Assembly (NCBI GenBank): GCA_025941565.1 | Contig: JAPCYN010000014.1 | Location: 1-64,000, forward strand | Source of the DNA: Legionella sp. 515359 | GTDB lineage: Bacteria > Pseudomonadota > Gammaproteobacteria > Legionellales > Legionellaceae | Length of the DNA stretch: 64,000 bases | Direction: 5' to 3' | Part shown: positions 37,492 through 45,869 of the stretch, piece after piece | Layout: every line of letters begins with the position of its first letter | Numbering within the stretch: position 1 is the stretch's first letter | Translations under genes and position numbers: made by a program | The notes under the pieces: model-generated | Told to the model about the DNA's origin: nothing | Database searches by the model: none | What the model saw: the letters and a program-made list of their open reading frames with translations, nothing else

Positions 37492-37944
37492 CTATCGAGT
37501 ATGCTGATGCAAAAAATCCAGTAATTCATGATCAGTGAAATGAGGTATATCCTTTTTTATATTATGGGTTATTAAATCACTTACATGTTTATTCAGGTGC
37601 TGAAGTAAGAGGCCGTTCATATGCGGTGGAGCGATCACAATGAGCTTTTCATAACCATGGGTATTTCTGCCATGCTCAAGTACCTTGGCAATCTCCCTTG
37701 AGAAATCCTCTATTTTTATTTCTTTTGGATCTGACGGTTGCGAGAATGCCCCATGAGCTCCGCTACTGGTTTTATAATGGCCGGGCTTATCCGACGTTAA
37801 CTCAATATCTCTAAGTTTATTTTCTGGATGTTTGATTTCCTTGACTAACGTTAGTTGTTCCGGTTTTTCACTATAGTTGTATAGGCGACAAGTGTTAGAA
37901 TCTGCGGTTAAAATCCATGTTACATGTGGGGTAGAAGACATCAT
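37492..37944 (-). CDS. Host-attachment-type protein (baeRF-like family)
   Basis: This 150-residue protein matches the family annotated as required for attachment to host cells: WILTADSNTCRLYNYSE at the start, AFSQPSDPKEIKIEDFSREI in the middle, then HGYEKLIVIAPPHMNGLLLQHL. The fold resembles archaeal release-factor domains, and the true role is unknown. AGGAG lies 5 bp before the ATG at 37944; a further in-frame upstream extension lacks a site. Confidence 0.78.
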   Translation of the reverse strand: MMSSTPHVTWILTADSNTCRLYNYSEKPEQLTLVKEIKHPENKLRDIELTSDKPGHYKTSSGAHGAFSQPSDPKEIKIEDFSREIAKVLEHGRNTHGYEKLIVIAPPHMNGLLLQHLNKHVSDLITHNIKKDIPHFTDHELLDFLHQHTR

Positions 37945-38208
37945 GAATACTCCTTTTATAAAAATAATCCATTCTGTATTACAATGATTATTCATTATTA
38001 GTAAATAACTGCCAGATATTTTCCAACTTACTATTAAGGATAGACGCTGTCACTTTTAAAAGACAATGAAAATAGCCAAAATCATTGTCAATGAATCTCT
38101 AGTGGTGTCTTCAATTAGGCATTGCCACTGCTGAATTCAGGTTTCTTTTTGAGAAATAAAATACCTCTACTGATATAAGATTATTTGCCAGGACAGAAGT
38201 GATGTTTC

Positions 38209-38355
38209 CCTGAAAAAACGGACACCTTGCTAAGCGACCTTTTTGACCTCAAATAATTCAGGCGATTTACAGCCGAGCATCGAATAAAGTCGTAATGAGT
38301 CCCTATTTACGGAGTAAACTATAGTTTGCTCTAATTTCATCACGCCCAATTTAAT
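38209..38355 (-). mobile_element. Remnant of an IS3-family insertion sequence (transposase C-terminus and end)
   Basis: The minus strand from 38355 to the stop at 38230 encodes 41 residues of a typical IS3 OrfB C-terminus (VNRDSLRLYSMLGCKSPELF, then EVKKVA). It is followed at once by TGTCCGTTTTTTCAGG, an IS3-type end. An in-frame stop precedes it, and the rest of the element is missing. It marks past mobile-element activity. Confidence 0.72.
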
Positions 38356-38514
38356 TCATATGCTACACTAAATAGACTTTTGCGTTTATTGCGCTACTTA
38401 GTTGATAGGCAGTCAGTGTCCTCAACGAGACTGAAATGCTTCTGGAATCAGTATTAAAGAAGATCAAACGTTGATGCATAGTGAATCGATAATTTTGAAT
38501 TATGGAGAGCATTT

Positions 38515-39003
38515 ATGAACATAAAAGGAATAAAAAGAACTTTTATATCGACGTTATTAGTGTCAACTTTAATCGCAACATCATCATTTGCCAGTTCTGA
38601 AGAAAACACAGTTGATAATAAAATAAATACGGTTATTACTCCCCAAATTTTTGACATGGCAAAAAGGAATGAAAACTGGAAGTCCGCACATGTGACCGGT
38701 AAAGATTCACAGGTTGTTTTCATGAATATCACCCCTAAGACCAACCCCAGCAATGAGATTGGGATGGAAACCCATAAATTTGATCAGGTCATATTTGTTG
38801 TTGAAGGTCAGGCTAAATCTGTTATCAATGGCCAAAATTCAACTGTTACAGCAGGTGATATGATCTTTATCCCTCAAGGGATTCCTCATAATTTTATTAA
38901 TCTTAATGCGAAGAAACCCTTCAAAATAATTAGCGTCTATTCAGCTACTGATATTCCTGAAAATGCGATATATAAACACAACTCTGATATGCCACGAGAG
39001 TAA
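38515..39003 (+). CDS. Exported cupin-domain protein
   Basis: This 162-residue protein has a signal peptide (cleavage about SFA-S, residue 27). It carries a single cupin barrel: motif 1 around METHKFDQVIFVVEG and motif 2 around PQGIPHNF, supplying His ligands for a metal. GGAG lies about 8 bp before the ATG. Small cupins may be enzymes or binding proteins; no substrate can be inferred. It is followed by the VIT1-type transporter gene after 44 bp. Confidence 0.75.
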   Translation: MNIKGIKRTFISTLLVSTLIATSSFASSEENTVDNKINTVITPQIFDMAKRNENWKSAHVTGKDSQVVFMNITPKTNPSNEIGMETHKFDQVIFVVEGQAKSVINGQNSTVTAGDMIFIPQGIPHNFINLNAKKPFKIISVYSATDIPENAIYKHNSDMPRE

Positions 39004-39047
39004 CTCGGTGACATATCGACTCAGATCGATTCCACGTAGGAGTTTTG

Positions 39048-39743
39048 ATGCATATACAACATAAAGAATATCATCGAATTGAACGAATTGGCTGGTTACG
39101 CGCTGCCGTATTGGGTGCAAACGACGGGATTATATCCACTGCGAGCTTGTTGATTGGTGTTGCTGCTGCAAATACTCCCTATAACGGGATACTTGTAGCA
39201 GGGATTGCAGGATTAATTGCTGGTGCCCTGTCGATGGCTGCGGGGGAGTATATCTCAGTAAGTTCTCAAGCGGATACAGAAAAATCTGCGCTACAACGTG
39301 AAAAGAAAGAACTTGAAGCGAGTTTACCCAATGAAATAGAGGAGTTAACCACTATATACATCAATCGTGGGTTAGAGCCTAATCTTGCAAAAGAAGTGGT
39401 AAAACAATTGATGGCTAAGGATGCATTAGGCACACATGCTCGCGACGAGCTTGGTATTACAGAAATATCGAGTGCACGCCCTCTTCAGGCAGCAATGTTT
39501 TCCGCCGGCAGTTTTACTCTTGGTTCATTATTACCTCTATTAATTATTTTTATTGTTCCCAGGGCCTATCTTATTCTCACAATATCAGTGATGGCGGTCC
39601 TATTTTTGGCATTACTCGGAGGAGTGGCTGCAAAAGTTGGCGAGGCACGAATAATATTAGGTTCACTACGTGTTGTGATTTGGGGAACGCTGGCGATGAT
39701 GGTCAGTGCAGGTATTGGTTCACTATTGGGCATAGCAGTATAG
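39048..39743 (+). CDS. VIT1/CCC1-family iron/manganese transporter
   Basis: This 231-residue protein has about five membrane helices. It carries LRAAVLGANDGIISTASLLIGV in the first helix and AGALSMAAGEYISVSSQADTE in the second, both family signatures, with a Glu-rich cytosolic loop (about 75-130) that binds metal. VIT proteins move Fe2+ or Mn2+ out of the cytoplasm. AGGAG lies 5 bp before ATG 39048. No ferritin-like domain is attached. Confidence 0.88.
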   Translation: MHIQHKEYHRIERIGWLRAAVLGANDGIISTASLLIGVAAANTPYNGILVAGIAGLIAGALSMAAGEYISVSSQADTEKSALQREKKELEASLPNEIEELTTIYINRGLEPNLAKEVVKQLMAKDALGTHARDELGITEISSARPLQAAMFSAGSFTLGSLLPLLIIFIVPRAYLILTISVMAVLFLALLGGVAAKVGEARIILGSLRVVIWGTLAMMVSAGIGSLLGIAV

Positions 39744-39828
39744 GATCCATTTTACCAAAATTAAAAAGTTCAATAATCATAAATCAATACTATAATTAAA
39801 TAGCATTGAAATATTTCTGAAGACCATT

Positions 39829-40014
39829 ATGAAAAAGAAAGACCGAGAAAATGTACACAGAGGAATTGTTTCAATTATTATCATTGTCATTTTAGCTATT
39901 ATGCTTGTTTATTATTACTCGCATCACTCTTCTGTCTCGAATGAAATGAACAATTCTAATATACCTGTAGAAGCCCCTGCTCCTCCAACTGACGATATTA
40001 ACGGAACTCAATAG
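39829..40014 (+). CDS. Small single-pass membrane protein
   Basis: This 61-residue protein has a basic start (MKKKDRENVHRG), one hydrophobic helix (IVSIIIIVILAIMLVYYY) and a short polar tail rich in Pro (VEAPAPPTDD). It is likely an inner membrane protein with its tail in the periplasm. No family is recognised. Confidence 0.5.
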   Translation: MKKKDRENVHRGIVSIIIIVILAIMLVYYYSHHSSVSNEMNNSNIPVEAPAPPTDDINGTQ

Positions 40015-40192
40015 TAGTGGGTGTAGCATCTTTATTTGTGATTGATGATTGAGAAATATCAAATCTCGTGAGCAAAGAAATGTAACTCTCGGTGTTTAAC
40101 CAAGATAATTACTCAACAAAACAAAACGACGTGTTTCAATACTCTATTCCTGCATAGGTTGGTCAGGGATATTGCAACTTTTACTAGGTTTG

Positions 40193-40209
40193 CTTAATCA
40201 TACCTTAAT
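40193..40209 (+). promoter_or_regulatory. PmrA-box-like tandem CTTAAT repeat
   Basis: CTTAATCAT and CTTAATAAA start at 40193 and 40204, exactly 11 bp apart. This matches the known Legionella PmrA recognition pattern of two cTTAATatT half-sites separated by 2 bp. It lies 83 bp before the effector-candidate start at 40292, and a weak -10-like TATTCT follows. Confidence 0.55.
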
Positions 40210-40291
40210 AAAGCAAATGATATTCTCTAGCATACACCGCACCAACTCCAGTCTGGTGCACTGCCCTAATGTTTATTCGCAGGAGAATATC

Positions 40292-41245
40292 ATGCAAAGC
40301 AATTTAGAAATTAATACAAGTTATTCTGCTTGGAAAGAAAAATATGCCAAATATCTTGAAGAAAATAATTCAGGGCGACATGGCTATCAACATAATTTCT
40401 ATGCAAACTTACTCATTGAAAGTTTTGAGAACATTTTTCCCGATTATCTATCCATTAAAGTAAATGAACAATTTACAACTCTTGTTAATAAATATGCTTT
40501 TGAGCTGAGAGTAGCTTATGGTTATGAATGGGACAAGTCAAAAGTGGAAGCCTCAAATCATCCTAAGTTTTTGGAGTTTATAGATGAGCTTAAAAAAAAT
40601 GGATTTTTATTTCAACCAGAAATAAAAAAACTGGCGCCTCATCTAGCTCAAGTAAGCAGAACGTCACGTGATAGTTTTTTTGGAAAATTACCTCAAGACT
40701 ATCTCGATATGCTGGCAAATTTTCTTGAACCGCAACTTTCTTTTCATGACTCAGCTACGAAAATGAAGGGTGAATTACAAATGGCGCACGCTTTTTATGA
40801 TACGATTCGACTTTTTGCATATGAAGAAGATAATATAGCCTTTTCGCAAAGTACCGGCACACACGTTGTCTTGACGGCTTATGATTCTTTTAAGAATTGG
40901 TTTTCTGAACTTCCCCTGAGAGAAAACATTCCGCTTAACCCTGACTATGGAATGTATAAAGTCAATGAAAATACCCTGGCTATAAATAGCGGGCCAAAAA
41001 CTCCTGGAATCCAAATTCAAAAAAGGGGCGATACGTTTATAGTCTGCAATAACTTAACCGCAGATAATGCAACCAGCAAGATGCCACCTGACGAGTTAAA
41101 GTTAGCAAGAAAAAACAATCTTGTAACACTATTAACCGCGCTAAAACAGACCTTACAAGCAGAGCCTAAAAAGGTTCAAACAGAAATTAAACAGCAAGAA
41201 CAAGAGACAGTACCCAAAACCGAAGAAATTTGTTCAATACAATAA
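40292..41245 (+). CDS. Effector candidate behind a PmrA-box-like site
   Basis: This 317-residue protein is not recognised. It is hydrophilic and mixed alpha/beta, with no signal peptide. Its C-terminus is strongly Gln/Glu-rich (KQQEQETVPKTEEICSIQ), fitting the E-block-type Dot/Icm secretion signal. CAGGAG lies about 7 bp before the ATG at 40292; the frame extends upstream to 40172 over the PmrA-like box, which argues for the later start. Control by PmrAB and translocation are inferred. Confidence 0.6.
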   Translation: MQSNLEINTSYSAWKEKYAKYLEENNSGRHGYQHNFYANLLIESFENIFPDYLSIKVNEQFTTLVNKYAFELRVAYGYEWDKSKVEASNHPKFLEFIDELKKNGFLFQPEIKKLAPHLAQVSRTSRDSFFGKLPQDYLDMLANFLEPQLSFHDSATKMKGELQMAHAFYDTIRLFAYEEDNIAFSQSTGTHVVLTAYDSFKNWFSELPLRENIPLNPDYGMYKVNENTLAINSGPKTPGIQIQKRGDTFIVCNNLTADNATSKMPPDELKLARKNNLVTLLTALKQTLQAEPKKVQTEIKQQEQETVPKTEEICSIQ

Positions 41246-41269
41246 ACTCTGCTAAAAACGCCCTCATTT

Positions 41270-41322
41270 GAGACGCAAAAATTTGTTGTGCATCCTGGCA
41301 TAAAATCAAATTCTTGCGTCTC
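41270..41322. repeat. Long hairpin downstream of the effector candidate
   Basis: Arms GAGACGCAA (41270-41278) and TTGCGTCTC (41314-41322), extended by AAATTT-like pairing, enclose about 35 bp. It sits in the 340-bp gap 41246-41585 and may act as a terminator or be a short insertion. The remainder of the gap shows nothing. Confidence 0.4.
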
Positions 41323-41585
41323 TGACTTTAGGCTTCGAAAGTATCCAGGCAACTGTTACCCTTTTTATAGAATATCCTGGTAAATTTAGGATACACTCTT
41401 TGTCCAGCAATTTAATTTACTTTCAATCGCAAATTCAACGAATGAGATTCATTTAATCTTTGATTAAAGTTCACTTTTTGAAAGTAGAGCCAAGAACGTG
41501 CATCATTAATTTTTCAACAAGTGCTGAAGGATTTGATGCATTCTAGCAATAGAGACAAACTAAATAGTAGCGCATTAGGAGAAAT

Positions 41586-44195
41586 ATGAAGCAATGGCAT
41601 GCTTTAACCATCGAAGAAACTAAAAATGTACTTGCAACACAACATAAAAATTTTGATGCCAATGAAATTAAGGATGTTGAGTCCTCACACGGGTATGTCA
41701 TACTGGTACGGCAGTTCACAAATATTTTAATTCTGGTTTTACTATTAGCAACCCTCCTATCTTTTTTTCTGGGTGATATTGTTGATGCGATGGCCATTCT
41801 CGCTATTGTCCTTTTTAATGGTTTTTTAGGCTTTATCCAGGAATGGAAGGCTCAAACAGCGATTAAACAATTGAAAAGCATGCTCACCACAGAATGTCGC
41901 GTTATCCGTGATGGATTGGAACACCTTGTTGATGTGAAAAAGCTCATTCCAGGTGATTTGGTTTTATTGAATGCTGGAAATATTGTACCTGCTGATATCC
42001 GACTCACAACAGCGACAGATCTTATGATCGATGAGGCGGCTTTAACCGGTGAATCAGAACCAGTAGCCAAGATCATAAAGTGCTTACCTGAAGAAACAGT
42101 GATTACAGATAGAAAAAACATGGCCTTCATGGGAACTCATGTTATCAGTGGACAAGGGCAAGGTCTTGTTGTTGCTATTGGTATGAATACAGAATTTGGC
42201 CACATAGCTCAGCTCACTGGAACCATTATTGAAGAAAAAACCGTGCTTCAAAAGCAGCTTTCTGTCATTGGGCAACAACTAGGTATTTTGGCGCTGATAA
42301 TTTCTGCAGTAGTTATTCTAATTGGGGTATTATCGGGTCTTGACTTAATCAATATGTTAATGACAGGAGTGTCTCTTGCTGTATCCGCTATTCCTGAAGG
42401 ACTCCCTGCCGTAGTCACCATAGCTCTTGCAATAGGCGCTCGATCCATGGCCCATAAAAAAGCGTTGCTTCGTCATCTTCAAGCAGCAGAAACCCTGGGA
42501 GCTGTTTCAATCATTTGCACGGATAAGACTGGAACACTCACCCAAAATGAAATGAAAGTTCAGAAAATTTGGTTATTTGGAGAAACACTGGATATCACAG
42601 GAGCTGGTTATAACCCTCATGGCAAATTCATAATCAATGAACATGCTATAAACCCTCAGTCCATCTCTGAATTAACGCTGTTATTAGATACGGGACGTAA
42701 ATGCAATCATGCGCGCATCGTTCAAGAAGGAGAGAAATGGAAAATTATCGGCTCACCCGATGAGGCTGCTCTAATTGTCGCTGCTGAAAAATCGGGCTTA
42801 AGCCAAGATCATCAAAGCCATATTATCAATGAATTTTCATTTGATTCCGTCAGAAAGCGAATGACTGTCGTAGAGGAGACCGAGGATAATCAGATTGTCC
42901 ATGTTAAAGGAGCCCCTGAATTTATTTTGCCCTTGTGCCAATATTATGTGTCAGGAGATAAAGAAAACAAACTTACCTCTGACTCACGAAATAAAATAGA
43001 AAGTGCCTACATAAATTTTGCTCAAAATGGACTACGTACCTTAGCTTTAGCAAGGAAAGTAGTTCCAACGCAAGTCAAATTATCGATGACAGAGGCCGAA
43101 AGCAATTTAGTCTTTCTCGGAATTATGGGTTTAGTTGACCCGCCACGCGAAGAAGTACCTGATGCATTGGAAACCGCAAAAAAAGCAGGCATAAAGGTCA
43201 TTATGATAACCGGCGACTCCCCCATAACTGCAGCAGCGATCGCCAATCAAATTGGCTTGGACAAAGATAAAGTGATTACGAGTAGTGAGTTAAAAAAAAC
43301 AGATGATCCCACTTTAAATCTTTTGTTAAAACAAAATGTTTTATTTGCAAGAACAATCCCGGAAGATAAATTTCGTATTGTCAGGCGATTACAGAGTCAA
43401 GGGCATCTGGTGGCGATGACCGGAGATGGAGTCAATGATGCACCTGCGCTGAAACAAGCGGATATTGGAATTGCTATGGGAATTCGTGGGACTGACGTTG
43501 CACGAAGTGTCGCCGATATCGTTTTATTAGATGACAATTTTGCCTCGATCATTGCCGCAATAAAAGAAGGGAGGCGTCAATATGCAAACATCCGAAAATT
43601 TGTGCTTTATCTTGCTTCCTCAAATTTAGGTGAGGTCCTTGCTATCCTCATTAACCTTATGTTAAGTGGAGGATTGATTGTAATCCCAGTTCAAATTCTT
43701 TGGATAAACCTGGTTACTGACAGCGCAACAGCCCTTTCTTTAAGCGTAGAGCGTGCTGAAAAGGGGACTATGCATAGACCTCCACGACAGGCTGATCAGC
43801 CCATTTTTGATCGTATCTCACTTATCCTGCTCGTTTTGTTTGGATCTTATATTGGCGTCGTAACGTTCCTGGTTTATCAGTTTTATCTCTCTCAGTCTTA
43901 TGAATTAGCGAATACTATTGCTTTTACAACCTTGGTAGTTATGTCTAATATCCATACACTAAATTTTAGAAGCCTCTATAAACCGCTCACCGCAATAGGA
44001 TGGTTTTCAAACAAGTGGATTTTAATTGCTATCTTAAGCATGCTGGGGTTACAAGTCACGGCAATTTATACACCGGGATTGCAGCGCATTTTACATACCG
44101 TACCTTTATCCATAATGCACTGGGGAGTCATTCTACTCTGTGCTCTTCCCATTTTCTTACTGCCCGAGCTTTATAAGATGATTAAAAATAAATGA
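41586..44195 (+). CDS. Ca2+-type P2A P-type ATPase (PacL/SERCA-like)
   Basis: This 869-residue protein has the full P-type order: actuator LTGESEP, phosphorylation D313 in DKTGTLTQNE, VKGAPEF, MITGDSPITA, and hinge MTGDGVNDAPALKQADIGIAMG. Calcium-site landmarks are kept: PEGLPA in M4, SSNLGEVLAIL in M5, and INLVTDSATALSL in M6, as in SERCA SSNIGEV and NLVTD. So export of Ca2+ (or Mn2+) is likely. TAGGAG precedes the ATG. It is a single gene, followed by a convergent nitroreductase-like gene. Confidence 0.88.
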   Translation: MKQWHALTIEETKNVLATQHKNFDANEIKDVESSHGYVILVRQFTNILILVLLLATLLSFFLGDIVDAMAILAIVLFNGFLGFIQEWKAQTAIKQLKSMLTTECRVIRDGLEHLVDVKKLIPGDLVLLNAGNIVPADIRLTTATDLMIDEAALTGESEPVAKIIKCLPEETVITDRKNMAFMGTHVISGQGQGLVVAIGMNTEFGHIAQLTGTIIEEKTVLQKQLSVIGQQLGILALIISAVVILIGVLSGLDLINMLMTGVSLAVSAIPEGLPAVVTIALAIGARSMAHKKALLRHLQAAETLGAVSIICTDKTGTLTQNEMKVQKIWLFGETLDITGAGYNPHGKFIINEHAINPQSISELTLLLDTGRKCNHARIVQEGEKWKIIGSPDEAALIVAAEKSGLSQDHQSHIINEFSFDSVRKRMTVVEETEDNQIVHVKGAPEFILPLCQYYVSGDKENKLTSDSRNKIESAYINFAQNGLRTLALARKVVPTQVKLSMTEAESNLVFLGIMGLVDPPREEVPDALETAKKAGIKVIMITGDSPITAAAIANQIGLDKDKVITSSELKKTDDPTLNLLLKQNVLFARTIPEDKFRIVRRLQSQGHLVAMTGDGVNDAPALKQADIGIAMGIRGTDVARSVADIVLLDDNFASIIAAIKEGRRQYANIRKFVLYLASSNLGEVLAILINLMLSGGLIVIPVQILWINLVTDSATALSLSVERAEKGTMHRPPRQADQPIFDRISLILLVLFGSYIGVVTFLVYQFYLSQSYELANTIAFTTLVVMSNIHTLNFRSLYKPLTAIGWFSNKWILIAILSMLGLQVTAIYTPGLQRILHTVPLSIMHWGVILLCALPIFLLPELYKMIKNK

Positions 44196-44261
44196 TCATT
44201 CAGTCTTGGGAATTATTTTTAGGTATTGGAGGTTTGGTATGCGATGAATTGTAAGCACACC

Positions 44262-44981
44262 CTATAATTTTTCCCCTACGGGTAAAAGATATAAAGGTTC
44301 TTCATCAATGATTCCCAGAGACTGTCTTACTTGAGCCGCATCGAATGCGCCTATCGATACCGTCGCCAGATTTAAAGATACGGCTTGAAGATAAATATTT
44401 TGTGCTGCATGCCCAGCTTCCATGAATACAAAACGCTTTCCAAGTTTACCGTATTTTTTTACCGTTCGAGAAAAAACAGCGGTGATCACAATATTGGCAG
44501 CACTTGATTTCACTGCCTGTTGTCCCATTGCAGCCCGTGTTAATTGTATCGATATATCCCCTTCTTTTAATTTCTTTAATACATGTTTTTTGGGTTCATA
44601 ATGATAAATGCCTGGAGATAAATTTTTAACGTTTCTCGCGATTAAATAAACTTCCAAAGGATAGAGTGCTCCTGCTGAAGGGGCCGTTCGACAACCAGAA
44701 TCCGAACTTATTCCTTGAGCGGCCCAGAGCAGTTGGGAGATTTGTCGCAGGGTTATTGCTTGATTTTTATACCGTCTCGCAGAACGACGATTTTTAAGTG
44801 CTTCTTCAATTGAAATGTGACTGGAGTAGATTGGCTCAGGTAATGCTATTTCAATTGGAGATTTTGTTTGGGAGATGATTTCAGTTTCTTTAGATAATTT
44901 TTTTGGAATTAAAATCAGGTATAAGCAAATTAAGACCACAATTACCAAGAGCATTACCCTCTTGCTGCGTAAAAAATCCAT
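44262..44981 (-). CDS. SagB/ThcOx-type nitroreductase-fold protein with N-terminal membrane anchor
   Basis: This 239-residue protein has an N-terminal membrane helix (VMLLVIVVLICLYLILI), then an FMN nitroreductase core: LKNRRSARRY, LLWAAQGISSDSGCRTAPSA with GALYPLEVYL (the SagB signature), FVFMEAGHAAQNIYLQAVSL, and LLPVGE near the end. SagB-type enzymes oxidise azolines in peptide natural products, but stand-alone relatives of unknown role are common. No cyclodehydratase gene is nearby. GGGGA precedes the ATG. Confidence 0.82.
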   Translation of the reverse strand: MDFLRSKRVMLLVIVVLICLYLILIPKKLSKETEIISQTKSPIEIALPEPIYSSHISIEEALKNRRSARRYKNQAITLRQISQLLWAAQGISSDSGCRTAPSAGALYPLEVYLIARNVKNLSPGIYHYEPKKHVLKKLKEGDISIQLTRAAMGQQAVKSSAANIVITAVFSRTVKKYGKLGKRFVFMEAGHAAQNIYLQAVSLNLATVSIGAFDAAQVRQSLGIIDEEPLYLLPVGEKL

Positions 44982-45118
44982 TAACTATCCCCCTGATTAT
45001 AATATTTCAATAAGGATATTGATTATGAAGCATACCATTTAAGTTTTACATAAATAAATGATATACAAATATGCTATATTTAAAGAATAAGGTTTTATGA
45101 AATCAAAGGATGATTGTC

Positions 45119-45334
45119 ATGTGTAATCTTAGAGATACAGTAGTTTTTATAGCTGGAGCTGAGTTTTTTCATACTCTAAGTCATATTTTTTTGCCTTTCT
45201 TTATTGCATTGCCTATTAATATGGGCTTTATGCAATTTACCTCTGCATTTAATTATTGGGCAATCGCTATAAATGCGATAATTACAGTAATTTTATTATG
45301 GTGGGCATGCAAGCTGAAGAAAAAAGAGACGTAG
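45119..45334 (+). CDS. Small two-helix membrane protein
   Basis: This 71-residue protein has hydrophobic segments at about 8-35 and 42-63 and ends in a basic tail (WWACKLKKKET). AAGGA lies 8 bp before ATG 45119. No family is recognised; the FFHTLSHIFLPFF segment in its first half may help find homologues. Confidence 0.5.
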   Translation: MCNLRDTVVFIAGAEFFHTLSHIFLPFFIALPINMGFMQFTSAFNYWAIAINAIITVILLWWACKLKKKET

Positions 45335-45573
45335 AAAAGCTTTAAGTTCAGGACTATAAAAAATAAAAAACTTCAAATAGACATTTGCACCGCAGAGGAG
45401 GTCTTTGCAGGAAGATACGAAGTTAATTCCTTTGGTAAGGCTCCTATTAAAACCCGTATGAAAACAACAAGCAGAATTGTGCTCGCCTCATATTCTTCTT
45501 AATAAAGGTTGGCAATCAAGAATAGGTCAAAACTTAATCGCTCGCTTGTTCATATACAACAAGACATCGTGAT

Positions 45574-45601
45574 TTGACAATTTAGAAAGAAGAACTATAC
45601 T
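45574..45601 (+). promoter_or_regulatory. Strong sigma-70 promoter of a candidate small RNA
   Basis: A perfect -35 TTGACA (45574-45579) and a -10 TATACT (45596-45601) are separated by 16 bp. No ORF with a ribosome site follows; a terminator does, about 50 bp on. Confidence 0.6.
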
Positions 45602-45607
45602 TAAATT

Positions 45608-45670
45608 GTAGGGTTTAGTGCAATTAAATGCTCTGAAGCCAACGACAAAGGCCACCTTCGGGTGGTTTTT
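45608..45670 (+). ncRNA. Candidate small RNA of about 63 nt
   Basis: Transcription from the promoter at 45574-45601 would start near 45608 and end at the intrinsic terminator at 45651-45670, giving a short RNA without coding capacity. It lies in a 535-bp gap (45335-45869) that has no gene. The 5' part (GTTTAGTGCAATTAAATGCT) is unstructured and could pair with targets. No known sRNA family is recognised. Confidence 0.5.
45651..45670 (+). terminator. Intrinsic terminator with TTCG tetraloop
   Basis: CCACC, TTCG, GGTGG is followed directly by TTTTT and preceded by AAA, a textbook Rho-independent terminator on the + strand. Confidence 0.8.
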
Positions 45671-45869
45671 GCCATTTATAATTCTACAATTTTCTTGTAT
45701 GACGTTAGAGCAATTTTATCTCATGTAAGAAAGCGTCCACAGTTACCCTTGTATTATTTTATGATTGTTCATTTTTTTCTTCCTAAAAAAGACTAACATC
45801 TTTCTTTTGTTTGTTTCATAATTTACTCGTTTTTGAAAGTCATTTATTGCTTGGAATTAAAGGAAAATA

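Noticed and set aside
37341-37538. 65-codon + frame before the host-attachment-type gene
   Set aside because: No ribosome site, overlaps the end of the supported minus-strand gene.
44262-44981. Azole-peptide (TOMM) cluster suggested by the SagB-like protein
   Set aside because: No cyclodehydratase or precursor-peptide gene is adjacent; neighbours are a P-type ATPase and a small membrane protein.
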